A stretch of DNA of 64,000 bases from contig OW121857.1 of the NCBI GenBank assembly GCA_933228895.1, forward strand, positions 76,007,672 through 76,071,671, written 5' to 3'. A model generated the notes under the pieces. That model had not been told where the DNA came from, did no database searches, and saw nothing but the letters and a program-made list of their open reading frames with translations. How positions within the stretch are numbered: the first letter of the stretch is position 1; every line of letters begins with the position of its first letter. This stretch comes from Platycnemis pennipes. Its lineage: Eukaryota; Arthropoda; Insecta; Odonata; Platycnemididae. The position numbers and the translations under genes are program-made. Below, piece after piece: positions 46,648 to 57,960 of the stretch.

Positions 46648-48363
46648 ATAGCTGTACCTATCCACGCGTTCCGGTGGCACATTCTGATTAAATGGATAAT
46701 AAAGAAAAGAGAAATCACTCGTTTTTAATGTTAAGATAGATACAAATATAAAAAAGTCAGAATTTGATGTCAACCAAATGACTTATTTTCTCCCATTAAA
46801 TTTGAAATCACACGAATCTTAAGGTGTTATATGTGCATTTCGATTTAGATTGCAAGATCGATGTCTAAGTATAATCAAAGAAAATAAATGCCTTGTTCCT
46901 ATTTCTTTGCTGTGGCATCAATATTTTTTGTTAATGCAACGCTGTATGATACACGTCATTTTTTGTTTTGTTGCTTGGCGCGTACACAAACAAAGCTGAT
47001 GATTTTCCGTCACGGGAACAGGCGACATACAATTGACCATGCGAGAAGCATGGATTTTCAAGGTTAATGCCGCAAACACTCAATGACTGCCCTTGCGATT
47101 TGTTTATTGTCATTGCGAATGCAAGCCGCACTGGAAACTGCAAGCGTTTGAAGTCGAATGGCATGTCGGTTGGAATCATTGGGATGCGTGGTATCAAAAC
47201 GTCTTCTCCTTTGTACTTTCCTTTAAGAATTGTTGCTTCGATGACGCTGTTAGACAGTTTTTTTCACCGCAAGCCGGGGGCCATTACAAAGAAGTGGTTG
47301 GTTGATATTCCGCAAAATTATGATTACCGATCCGACGTTTAATTGGAGATTGTGATTGAGTGGCAATCCGGGAAATTCCAGTGAGTTTAAAAATTCGGTT
47401 GGATAGTTGACGACATCATCTTGGGTAGTAACGGAATCCACCGATTTGTACGTCAACAATTCGCCAGGAATTTCGCTTTGAATCTTGAAATTTAATTCGT
47501 CTACATCAATGTTTTTCGCAGCCAATATAGCACGTTCGCTTAACCAAACATGATTTTTGTAATTTTGAGCAATGTTTGAGAACACTTTTCGGATGAGTTC
47601 GGTCTTTGATTCGGTGAACTGGCAAAAATCGACGGGGAACGTAATGCAGCCAGTGGGAGTGTCAATGGGTATTTTTCCATTTCCAATGTCCAGCAATTGT
47701 TCAGCAAATACCTCTCCAGATTCGTCTTTCTGCAACTCGACACGCATGTTTGTGCCTAATTTGAGAGTCTTGACGTGTTTCCACAAAACGGACGACTTCA
47801 AACATCCATTTAGTTCATCGGCTTGCCGTGACCGTGGAATCACGCACTTTTTGAAATCTCCAAATTCTTGGTTGCTACAACAATAATAAAAGAATCATTA
47901 TTTATACCCCTCGAACACGAAATACGGTGTTTGTTTACATCAGAAATGGATCGGAGACAACAATGAAAGACCCATTTAAAGAGCTACAAAAATCGTTTAA
48001 ATTGAGTAATTAATCGTTAACTGGGTGATTTATCATAAAAACATCGAAAAAATAAGATAGTTCAGAGTTTCGACATTCCGATGAAGGAAAAATAAAAGCT
48101 ATCGGTACAAATTGAAGTATTTTAATGAAAGAAAATGAAAGCACTGCACCGTGAAAAATGTAAAACTCCGTGTAATCTTATCGGAAAAATTGTAAATGTA
48201 ATTTAAAATTCATTTATTATTCCTACACTATATATTATAACCCGTTTACCGTCCCGGAACGGGAATGAACAAATTGTGAAGATTTCAGCGAAATCGGTCC
48301 AGCCATTATCCAAGTTAACCGCTTACCAACAAAATGCGCAATCCATTTTTATTTATAAGAAGA
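46648..48363 (-). mobile_element. Helitron, internally deleted
   Basis: On the minus strand the 5' end at 48363 begins TCTTCTTATAAATAAAAATG directly after an A, the TC start and A/T target position of Helitrons. GGCTGGACCGATTTCGCTG follows, a string common near 5' ends of arthropod Helitrons as I recall them. The 3' side has a CCAC...GTGG hairpin, then GGTACAGCTAT at 46658-46648, close to the usual CTRR end but with CTAT. Between them only the C-terminal part of the helicase survives. The replication-initiator (Rep/HUH) domain and the helicase Walker A region are missing, so the element is non-autonomous. Confidence 0.8.
46931..47886 (-). pseudogene. Helitron Rep/helicase, C-terminal helicase remnant
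   Basis: In PIF1-family Helitron helicases this part couples ATP hydrolysis to DNA unwinding during rolling-circle transposition. Visible in order on the minus strand: a GDF segment (about 47857) leading to VIPRSRQADELNGCLKSS, then LWKHVKTLKLGTNMRVEL, NYPTEFLNSLEFPGLPLN, NGPRLAVKK, and after a frame change FDFKRLQFPVRLAFAMTINK with SQGQSL and GQLYVACSR, the last PIF1 motifs. The frame break falls in a seven-T run at 47258-47264 and is most simply one extra base. The frame opens abruptly near 47886, where the deletion joins. Length is about 310 codons, against well over 1000 for complete insect proteins. Confidence 0.88.
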
Positions 48364-48559
48364 TTTTATTTATCGCATGCCCGTATTGCAGTATGCAGCT
48401 TTGAGGACATGAATAAAAGTATCGGCTCCCACCAATACAGACAGGGAATGTTTTATTAATTTTTCATTTGGAAGGAGGGTTGACATGTGCTTATTTCGAG
48501 CCATATAAAGCAGGAGTTAAATACAATGCAATCGGAGAGCTATCTACGGGCTCCTTGAG

Positions 48560-49000
48560 GAATCTTCAAGAAGGACACTGAATGGCCGAGAGGCGGAGCG
48601 ATGAGGGCCGCAGTAGACGGGAGAGGGAAGAACTAGGGCGTCGAGACTTTGAACGCAGCGCTGCGAGAAATATTGTTTTCCCGTCGCCTTAAGTCTGAGC
48701 TTAAGTTTCCCGAGTGGGAGAAGGTGCGTGGGTGTAGAAGAGTGAGCGTCCGAGGGAGGAGTGCACCATTGGCAATTGGAGTGTTCCCGGGTGCAGTTCC
48801 GAAGAGTGAAGGATAGGAGAGGCGGGGGAGGAGGTGACGGGAGGGAATAGAACACGACCGCGGACGGTGCAGAATAATGGAGTGGTAACAGGGCGGTGGA
48901 AAACTCGAGAAATGAAGAGAGATTGGATTTACGGAGCCGAGCAGTTAAGGCGTGCTGACTAGTGAGCAGCGAGAGAACGGAAAGAGGACACTACAGGAAG
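48560..49000. other. G-rich patch, no gene called
   Basis: GC- and purine-rich sequence with scattered CpG. The 103-codon minus frame at 48544-48855 is Ser/Pro/Leu-rich and follows the skew. 49001-49640 is AT-rich and shows nothing recognisable. Confidence 0.35.
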
Positions 49001-49639
49001 TACGCCTTCGTAAAGGTCAACTATGGCCATCACACGCCCAGAAAACAAGAAAAACGGAAAATTATTGGCACAAAGGAAATATAAACGTGCGATTTAATTC
49101 AAAACTGCGTTATTTTTTTAGTTTAGAAAAAAGAAGGGTAAGAAGAAATAGAGTCTTAAGGTTTCCTTTAAAAATCACCTAAATGATATGAAAATGGGGC
49201 TGAAAATCGTTATTTATTGACAAAAGATGCATAGTTTTACAAAGCGGTGCACCGCTAAGATGCCGTCCATAAATTAGGTAACGCTAAAAGGTAGCGGAGA
49301 AAGTCTACCATGCAATTTAGACGGGAAGGAGGGTGCAGGCAGTTATTTTACGCGTCCAGAAAAACAACATAGTTCCTACATTTATAAGTTTACCATGATA
49401 AAAATAAAAAATATTAAATAGGTAAAAATAATGGGTGATTCAGTAATGGTAACGACTCTTACTCCTGCCTCTTTACAAATATGCACAAATCCTCAATTGC
49501 GCAATGAATGTTTTACGTCGCTTCCCACTATAGCAACAGCAACAAGACCCGCATCATCCCTCCCAGCATTTCATTTATAGAGTGAAATAAACCACTTAAC
49601 AAGGACACCGGCAGTTTCTACGAAGGAAAAGCCATTCTT

Positions 49640-49960
49640 GGCGAGGTGGGCGGGGTCGCCGCTTTCAGGAGAAGGAAGGGAAATAAAAAAGTGGCGTGGA
49701 CAGCGAGGAAGAAGAAAGGTTTCAGCCAGAGGCAGATAACAGATATGAGCGAGAGACGCGGACTTGCGAAGAAGCCCACGCGAGGCGGGGATCTCCAAGG
49801 GAGAAAACGTGGCGAATGGGTCGTGAAATACGCACAGAAAGGGAGGGACGTGAATATGAAGGATGGAGGAGGCGAAATGAGATACGCTGCGGAAGAGGGA
49901 GGAGGGAAGAAAGATGGAGCGAGAGACAAAGGGAAGCGTGAATGGGAAAGGAGGGGATGA
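49640..49960. repeat. purine-rich plus-strand block
   Basis: Strongly A/G-biased. Five overlapping frames on both strands (for example 49571-50056 minus and 49646-49960 plus) result from the skew; their Arg/Glu/Gly or Pro/Ser/Phe compositions change with phase and show no domain. Confidence 0.5.
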
Positions 49961-50149
49961 CATACGTTGCGGGATACAACACGTGGTCCACAGCTGCGTT
50001 GCCACGCTTCCTGGGTTTATGTACTGCTCCTTACATTTCCTTATTAGGCACCTCAATCTTCACTCATGCATGCATTGGGAAATATTAATGATTTCATCAA
50101 TTCATGTAGTCATATAAAGCCCTATCTAATCAATAATTATTATTCATTG

Positions 50150-50437
50150 AGTTTATAACAAGAACGAAGATTAGGATTACTATCAGAAGTAGGTTAAAAT
50201 TTACACGAAACCTATTAAGCAAATTTTAAGCAAATACGTTTCCAGATGACGTTATAAATATATTAGGAACGCCTGCGTGTTAAACTAAATTTGATAACGT
50301 CCCATAACCTAACATGCTTCCAAAAATAGTAGCATTGAAGCTCTTAGTTGCATGTAAATAGTGCATGTTTGGTGATATTTACCCCCTGCCGCTCACTCTC
50401 ACGGTGGCTCGCAGCGTATTACGTCGATGTAGATATG
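50150..50437 (+). mobile_element. CR1/Jockey-type LINE, 3' fragment
   Basis: A degraded match to ...GLLSE..LN...LL, then INILGTPAC, followed by the LINE 3' UTR (GTTGCATGTAAATAGTGCAT) and terminal TTTACCCCCTGCCGCTCAC, GGTGGCTCGCAG and ATTACGTCGATGTAGATATG. It ends within a few bases of an oppositely oriented copy. Confidence 0.75.
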
Positions 50438-50439
50438 TA

Positions 50440-50795
50440 GCATCTACATGTTACCTTGCAAGCCACCATGAATGTTTTGCAGGGGGTGAATATTCATAAC
50501 ACATGCTACCTTTCATGCTCAGAGAGGATTGATAGCAGCATTTCAGTCGTTTTATAGCAATGTAATTGAGACTCCAAGATCAGTGCTTGAATCAAAAAAA
50601 GGTACTGTTAGTTGGTTTAGCTAAAAAGTTTTATTTATACTGACATACAAATATCTAGATTACCTAATGATTAACTTGTCTATACCTTGCTATTGAATAT
50701 AATCACGGCTATTCTGTTCTCTGATACTACGAGGAAAGAAAACATCCCTAACCTCGTTTTACTGATACTCTAACTTTCCTCAATTAAGTGGACAT
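50440..50795 (-). mobile_element. CR1/Jockey-type LINE, 3' fragment (opposite orientation)
   Basis: Begins with the tail in reverse (CATCTACATG, then the CTTGCAAGCCACC...GCAGGGGGTGAAT hairpin region) and extends to about 50795, where the minus strand reads GAGAACAGAATAGCCG, corresponding to the LINE's AGAGAACAGAATAGGCAG region at 18765. Tail-to-tail with the copy ending at 50437. Confidence 0.7.
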
Positions 50796-50799
50796 TTAC

Positions 50800-52290
50800 A
50801 GGAATAAATGATTTCATAGCATATTACTTATGATATAAATTAAATTTTGAGCTTATACATTTAACTTAGAAACTTAATACATTAATCATGTTTATCATTT
50901 CACTTCCTGTGTCATTAATTTATATTAGCTTAAACTGTGCACACCGGTTCAAACCCAAAAGTTGTGCTGTAGCCATATGCATTCGTTCTGCTCTCAATCT
51001 TATTCTACAATTGTTGGTAAGATGAGAACCTCATGATGTGCACTGTTTGTTGTAAGAATAACATCCGTAGTCTTCCTCGTCCGTTATTTCTCTTTGTAAT
51101 GCCTTCGGCGATGGTCTTATTAATAATAATAATCATAATAAAATGTCTTTGTTGGGGATGTCTTTATTGCCTTTCCTGTTAATCATGAAGGAGTTCCATC
51201 AAGTTACGCCTCAAAGCATTGCGTCTTTATTGGGGCGAGATTGAGACAAAACTGTCCCTTCTGCCATCTAACCCCTACATTATTAATATTTTGTAGTCGA
51301 GTGCGTCCGAAAAAATTGTTTCGTCTCATTTGAATTTTAGTCATAGGGACCAAATACATATCCATATTGCTATATAGCAAATATGTATGGAATATATTAA
51401 TAACCATATTACACTTTCCAGACTGACACCATCGCTTGAAAATAGACTTTTCTTCAAATAAAAAGCATTATTTGCTTTCTGGATCGTAGGTAAGATTTCT
51501 TGCTAATTTTTTCGGTCACTTTCGGTTGATAATTTTGCATTACCCTATAAAGTCGTTCACTGACGTTCTAATGCTTTTAACGAGTTGATGAGCGACGCTC
51601 CCTCTCCCATCAGGGAAGGAGTTATAAGGAGCTTACATAGCTATCCTCAATATCCCTTTACCTCAAACGTATGGTGTCAAGGGCACAGAGCCGTGGTGGT
51701 AGACACCGGTGGAGGTGTAGGGACGGACGGACAGATCTCGGAGGGGACGTATAATGCATTATGTTAGTCTTATGGAAGGGGAGAATTGAAATGTGGTAAA
51801 TTGAAGATTCTGCTATTTCAGCGAAAGATATGCGAGTGATATCAGGAGATTGAAGGGTGGGAGGGATAAGAAATAAGAGTTGGGAGATCCGTCAGCAGGC
51901 GAAGGAGGTGAGACTGAACATGTTACCTCACAACGATACTCGAATTAATTCATGCATTTTCTGCGAGGGAATGGGGAGATTAAGTAGCATTACGCAAGAA
52001 ATACGTACAAATTCAGGACGTTTTAGTGAACAAAAGATATCTGGCAAACCAGAAAAGCATGCACACGAACGATCTGCTAAGCTGTTGAAGCAAGGAGTTG
52101 AGTACGGTGGGGAGAAAAAAAGGTAAAACAAAAGGTAAGGTGTTTTTTCTAACGATGGTAACAAAAAAATTGTGATAAAAAGGTGAAAGGTTTTGTTTAA
52201 ATATTTGTTTTTGTTGATTCAGTGCGACAGTATCCTTTGTGTAAGGACCAATTAAATAGCAGTATTAAACACGAGCAGTTATGTATCACC
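50800..52290. other. no gene recognised
   Basis: AT-rich then mixed sequence. Frames at 51204-51407, 51585-51767 and 51857-52126 show no recognised domain. Confidence 0.4.
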
Positions 52291-52330
52291 ATCATTTCAT
52301 CGAAGCGAGGCTTTCGACAACGTGGATTGG

Positions 52331-52411
52331 AATTCAATGAATTGATGAATACTTGAATGAATTCAATGAATACAATGAATACAATACATGAATTCAATGA
52401 ATACTTGATAT
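52331..52411 (+). repeat. tandem expansion inside the RTE reverse transcriptase
   Basis: Irregular repeats of AATTCAATGAATACTTG-like units sit between AFDNVDW and the following ILKGIG segment, where the family normally has only a few residues. The unit resembles the local LINE sequence itself, suggesting slippage at AATTCAATGA. It introduces stops and separates motif A from the open frame downstream. Confidence 0.75.
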
Positions 52412-52415
52412 TCTG

Positions 52416-53408
52416 AAAGGAATTGGAGTTTCGTACAATGATCGAAGAATTATCCACAGTTTGTATAAAAACCAAGTAGCTGTGATTAAATCTGGACCCA
52501 GCTGTGAAGAAGCAAGAATAAGGAAAGGAGTGAGACAAGGCTGTGCACTGTCTCCCGTAATTTTTAATGTTTACAGTGAGAGAGCCATTAATGAAGTCAA
52601 GGAGAAGTGTTCTGGAGTGAACATCCACGGAGAAACAATCAGCATGCTACGATTCGCTGATGACATAGCTCTCATAGCAGAGACAGAGAAGGAGCTGAAT
52701 AAGATGCTAACAACCATGGAAAGGACAATGACCAGACATCAGCTGAAGATCAATAAGAAGAAAACTAAGATATTGGTGTGCAGCAAAAGAGAAGAGGCCA
52801 AAACCAAGGTGAAACTAGGAAAACAGAAACTGGAAGAGGTGAAAGAGTTCTGTTACCTGGGAAGCAGAGTAACCAACGATGGACGAAGCAAGAAAGAAAT
52901 AGTGAGTAGAATAGCCCAGGCAAAGAGGGCATTCTATCAAAAGAAGAATCTACTAACAGCTGGAAATACAAGCTTGGAAGTAAGGAAGCAATTCATTAAA
53001 ACGTATATCTGGAGCATGTTCCGTTATGGCAGTGAGGCATGGACGATGACAGCAGCGGAGAAGAAAAGGGTGGAAGCATTCGAAATATGGTGCTATCGAC
53101 GAATGATGAAGATAAAATGGATCGACCGAGTGACAAATGAAGAAGTGTTAAGAAGAGTGGGAGAAAAGAGAAGTCTACTGAAAACTATAAAAAGAAGACG
53201 GGACAACCTAATCGGCCATATCTTAAGACACGATGGCCTGATGAAGATAATCGTCGAGGGAAAAGTGAACGGGAAAAATGGAAGAGGCAGGCCTCGTATG
53301 AGTTACATGGAGCAGGTCGCAAAGGACGTAAAAGAGAGGAACTACGTTGGTATGAAGAGGTTGGCCGATAGAAGAATCGAGTGGAGGGCTGCGTCAAACC
53401 AATCCTAG
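52416..53408 (+). pseudogene. RTE-type reverse transcriptase, C-terminal two-thirds
   Basis: An uninterrupted frame of about 330 codons. It would form the palm, thumb and C-terminal domain of the LINE reverse transcriptase, which copies element RNA at a nicked chromosomal site. Visible in order: SYNDRRIIHSLYKNQVAV, GVRQGCALSPVIFNVY (52520-52570), SMLRFADDIALIAE with catalytic FADD at 52652-52663, [84 protein letters not shown] and GKNGRGRPRMSYMEQV. The N-terminal endonuclease and first RT motifs are missing, and the motif A region is separated by a tandem expansion. It has no start codon of its own. Confidence 0.9.
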
Positions 53409-53450
53409 GATTGTTGACCCTTGATGATGATGATGATGATCATTTCATCG

Positions 53451-55324
53451 CCACTAACTTCAAGGCATAAAGTATTTTCATGACGCAATATGGTGGTCAT
53501 TTCGAAAATCCACGATCTTTATGTCGTTTGAATTGTTAGCTCATCTTTTGCTACTATCTGCACAGGGCAATTCATAAAATCACAGTCATCACTAAAATAC
53601 ACACCTCAGATGCCAACTCATTCATTTCGAACTTTTTTTCTTCCCCAAACTATGAGTAAAAAAATTACAAGGAGATGTCCAATTTAAGGACCAAGTGAAG
53701 AAAAAAATGTTGAATGCGATGAGGGGGCATGTAATTAGATATTTGAATGAAGATCAAAAGGCATGCTGGTAAGTGCTTTAAGTGATGTTGTGACACGATA
53801 TTTCTGAACTATAAAACCACTTCGCAGCCACTAAATGCATACGTGACGACAATATATACAATTCACCAAGGAAAAATTGTAATCTTGTTCAGGTATTCAC
53901 GTAGGCAAAGTGAAATATACTTAGAGAAGAGGAGATGAATTTTCAGAGATTATCAACTGGATATGGAGAACAGAAATAAAAGAGCGAGAAAAGTTCTCAA
54001 CTCGTAATACTATATCGTTTTATTGGTGGAAAACACTAAAGAAAGTTGTGAAGTAATCAGAGAATTACGAGAACTCGCGAATATTTTACTCCTGAGAAAT
54101 GGAATTCCAGCAACTGATAATAGCATTTTTTGGCTTCATTTCTACGTGTAGTGAGAAGCAACATTTTAGCATTAAATGCACGCAGGAAATTATACATATA
54201 CAGGGTTATTTCACCTAACATTGCACTCTAAAAACATTATCAGTCAGGTCATTGCCCGAGATAAACATACGATTAATTATATTGACAACAAAGTTTGCCG
54301 ATTTGTAAGCATTAGAGGAAAGAGACTTTCAGCAAGAAAGCTAAAATTAGCTTTAACGTAGCAATTAAATTCCTGAATAGGGCATTCAAATGGGTAATTA
54401 TCAGCTGAACAACCTGCATGTCAAAATAAGTTATCACTGTCACCATGGATAAATTCTAAGGAAAAAAATTGGAATAGCCATAATAGGAAAGTTACTAAGA
54501 AACCAAACGCAGACAAATATTGGGACGTAGATTGAGGATCACCTTAAAAAACCTTCTCTGTTAATATATTTGGAACACTACCTCAATCTAAGAAATATTT
54601 TCTAGGTGAGAAGATTAGCAAAAATCCTAGTAACCTCACTAAGCAACAAAAATAAAGACATAAAAAAATCAATGACCTATATCAATTCCAGCAATCCCCA
54701 TATTTTTAAGGTCTTCAGTAAACGTTTGGCAAATTCATTGATACTACTGTTTCCGTTATGTTTAAGGGATGTTTATACATTAGCATTTTTCTATAGCATT
54801 CTCCAATCCCGATAATTTTCCTGTCCTCCGATTAATATGTCCTTCCTGTACTATGTACTCCACATTCTATTTCAGTCCCTCCCCGTTATTAACCTTTCCT
54901 TCCCCAGCACGAAATTGCTCACTCCAGGGAAGCAGATACATTTTAATCTGCTCTCCTGCAAGGAATTAGAGAGAAAAATAAAGAATTTTGGGGAAGAAAG
55001 CCACTTTAATTTGTTCGAATTTTTCCATCCCCCCCCTCTCACCATTCAAACGCTCCCTAACCCTTTTTTCTCATTATCCAGGCTAAACAGCCAGCAAAAC
55101 GCTTACACCTCCACTTTTTTCGCGCCTCAAAGCTTCCTTTCTGAGCCATCCTTTCCCCTTATTACGGCTCTATTTTCTCCAGTCTCGTGGCAAATATTAA
55201 AAAAGGAAGAATGCAATGTGGAGTTTTCTCCTTGGCTCTACACTAGGCATGTAACTTTCTCGGACTACCTGGAAAGGGAGCTTTCCTCCCGCTTTCACTC
55301 CAAAATAAAACCATGTAACGATCT
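53451..55324. other. no gene recognised
   Basis: AT-rich sequence. A 176-codon plus frame at 54837-55367 runs into the LINE copy below; its first part is Ser/Pro/Leu/Phe-rich and unrecognised, so I do not call it a gene. Confidence 0.4.
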
Positions 55325-55388
55325 GTATATTAATAGTATTGAGGGAGATAAATTGTCGTACAGATAGATTTAAAATTCCAATTTTCCA

Positions 55389-55813
55389 GCGTATCATCAT
55401 CATCATCGGTCAACAATCCTAGGATAGGTTTGACACAGCCCTCCACTCGATGCTTCTATCGGCCAACCTCTTCATATTAACATAGTTCCTCTCTTTCACG
55501 TCCTTTACGTTCTGTTCTATAAAACTCATAGGAGGCCTACCTTAACCATTCTTTCCGTTCACTATTCCCTCGACCATTGTCTTCATCAAGCCATCGCGTC
55601 TTAAGATGTGGCCGATTAGGTTGTTCCGTCTTCTTTGTAAGGTGTTCAGTAAACATCCATTTTCTCCCAGCCTTCTTAAGACTTCTTCGTTTGTCACCCA
55701 ATCGATCTATTTTATCTTCATCATTCTTCGGTAGCACCTCATTTCAAATGCTTCCAGCCTTGACTTCTCTGCTGCTGTTATCGCTGTCATATAGTAAAAT
55801 GCTCGCGTATCAT
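55389..55813 (-). mobile_element. RTE-type LINE fragment nested in the CR1-like copy
   Basis: GCGTATCAT at 55389-55397 and 55805-55813 is a 9-bp target-site duplication. Between them, on the minus strand, lies the C-terminal end of the RTE protein with degraded frame (WVTNEEVLRRLGE, TEQPNRPHLKTRWLDED), the CCTAGGATTGTTGACC end and a (GATGAT)n tail at 55398. Removing the insert and one duplication restores continuity with the reference LINE at 45118. Confidence 0.92.
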
Positions 55814-56383
55814 ATGATAACATAATGGTTGGTTATTCACGGAAGGCGGCCGACAGCTGAGGTCATTTGCGCCATTTCGGATAGGAGGGTAATTGGGTAA
55901 GTTGCAGTGCATGTGCTGCAGTTATTAACGTACTTGGTTCTTCGCAAAAACGTATCGAAAATGGTCTGGGGTCCACTGGACCCCGCAGTGTATGAATTGG
56001 TAAATGCTGAACCATTGCAAAAAAATGTATATCATTGTTTAACTCATTTGTACTGAAAATGTATGTGATATAATAGTATTTAAACATTTTAACTATTTTA
56101 AAATATATTTATATTTTTAACAGCTGTGGGATATGTGGCATCATCAAAGAAATATTGTGACTTAGCCAAATTTCCTGCTCTGTCATCAATTTAGGAATTT
56201 AAAAGTGAAATACGAATATAAAAATCTTTTCAGGCAGTGCAAGCAATTCAGGCAGTCGGTTCAAGCAATAATAAGGCAGTGGTGTAGATTCCGTACATAA
56301 GAAATTGCATACCGAGAGTGAAGGAGATGATGCGGATGCAGGCAGAGACAATGAAAGTAGCGAAGAACTTTTAGAAAATAAAA

Positions 56384-57510
56384 GTGTACCAGCAGCAAAG
56401 TGACCAAGAGGCAGCCAGTCAAATAGAGGCAGAAAGACAACCTACCTACGAGGGAAAGAGTTATTGCTGGCGGGAGAAAGAGCCCGAAAGACTAGGAACT
56501 ATTTTCCACCTAATGTTTTCCACACTAAAGACTGTGGCGTGCAAACGATCTTTTTTCGCTAGATACTTTTTTCGCTCCTTCAATAAACTGCGCAGACGCT
56601 CCATAAATATTGTTTTCAATGAGTGCTCCCGAATACCGCAAATTAAAATGGCGCGCAATTTTTCTCCGGAACTTTGATTCATATTTTGACATATTTACCT
56701 AAAACTATTTGGTAAAATTACTGTGAAATAATTGTTTTCGCTGTGCCAGGATTTTGAATATTGTCCCAAGACACTGAAAGCCCTTGGATATTATTGATGT
56801 CATATTTATTTTCTTTCTTTTGCATGTGAAATGGAGAATAAGACAGCGAAATTTGGTTTTGGAACTGCCCGGACCAGAAGGTGCAGCGCGTGATGTCAAA
56901 ACTACCCGGCTAGTTTGGCAGTTATTATTTGATCACGCTTTCAAAAATGAAATATTTATGCACACAAATGAGGAAATAGCCGCGTATCAAGATTTTAGTT
57001 CCCTAATCGTGTCATGTAGATACTGAAGAGATGGAGGCATTTTTTTGGATTATGTGTTTTTATGGGGTGCAAAAGACGTGCAACACTAGTCTCTATGAGC
57101 TGTGATCAACAGAGTAGAGATCTTCACTATACCACTGTACCATGCATCCACAGAAATTCCTGTTTCTGTTGTCAACTCTGCGTTTTGATGATAAAACAAC
57201 AAGATCACAAAAAAGGGTGATCGATAAATTGTCACCAATTCATGAAATTTGGGAAGACTCTGAGAAGAGTTGTAAGCAATACTACATACCTCATGAATAC
57301 TGCACGGTTGACGAACAACCTTACAAATTCTACATATTGATGGGCCTGCAGTGCAGCAGCGAGAACAACACCAAAGGAAGGTTTGATGCAGCTTTTTCAA
57401 TGAGGGAAAGGGACAGAAAAGTGATACATCTATACTCATCTTACAGAACTCCCATGTGCGAAAATCATAGAAGTTATCTCTGTAATGCCTGTACTGGAGT
57501 GAACAATTAA
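56384..57510 (+). pseudogene. piggyBac transposase, broken
   Basis: piggyBac transposases cut and paste at TTAA using three aspartates. Recognisable in order: GKSYCWREKEPERLGTIFH (56449-56506), RNLVLELPGPEGAARDVKTT...TNEEIAAY (56835-56990, the N-terminal PG.KG.A and TN.EI motifs), and FLFLLSTLRFDDKTTRSQKR, DKLSPIHEIWED, EYCTVDEQPYKF (57155-57330), which holds the first catalytic Asp in TVDE. The protein then jumps to a Cys-rich end, CENHRSYLCNACTG (57448-57500), a remnant of the C-terminal cysteine-rich domain. The segment with the other two aspartates is missing. Stops and frame changes separate the blocks. Confidence 0.85.
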
Positions 57511-57960
57511 CTTCTTTCCAATACAATGTGAAGATCTATATTTATTTCGCAAAAAATATAAATTTATAAGCATTTGAACTGACATATAACTGTGGATGAA
57601 ATTTTCGAAAAAATCCCAGAAAAATTACACTTGAAATTTCAAATATATAATAAATATAGTTTTTGGAGAAAAAACTTTTGTAAAAATATTTTACGCACAC
57701 TTTAAAATGTAAACTTCAAGTTGTTAAAGTGTTTCTCGGCAAATTCAAAACATGAAAAATTGAAAATAAATTTCGATTTAAATAACTTTTAAGGGATTTT
57801 TGAAGTGTTCAAACTGTAAAAGTGTTTTTTTTTATTTTGCTGTATATTTTTTAAAGTAAAATATTTTAACTCATTGACTTTAAAAAGTCTCCATATAAAT
57901 TATATTTGTCATCTTCCTTAGCAAAATAAAGCAAATAGCTGAATTAAAAAAATTATAACT

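Larger units (their letters stand above)
52291..53450 (+). mobile_element. RTE-type LINE, 5'-truncated copy with 12-bp TSD
   Basis: ATCATTTCATCG occurs at 52291-52302 and again at 53439-53450, directly outside the element: a 12-bp target-site duplication. The copy begins inside the reverse transcriptase at the AFDNVDW motif (52310-52330) and ends with CCTAGGATTGTTGACCCTTG plus a (GAT)n tail. This fits target-primed reverse transcription that stopped early. Intact duplications and a long open frame make it the youngest-looking RTE insertion here. Confidence 0.92.

Noticed and set aside
47067..47342. Plus-strand open frames across the Helitron remnant
   Set aside because: They are antisense to clearly recognisable helicase motifs on the minus strand.
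48544..48855. Minus-strand 103-codon frame upstream of the Helitron
   Set aside because: Low-complexity Ser/Pro/Leu composition in a G-rich patch, with no helicase or Rep similarity.
49571..50056. Minus-strand open frame of 161 codons and several overlapping frames
   Set aside because: All arise in one purine-rich block, with amino-acid make-up changing with phase and no recognisable domain.
54837..55367. Plus-strand open frame of 176 codons
   Set aside because: Composition follows a C/T-rich stretch and the last part is decayed LINE sequence.
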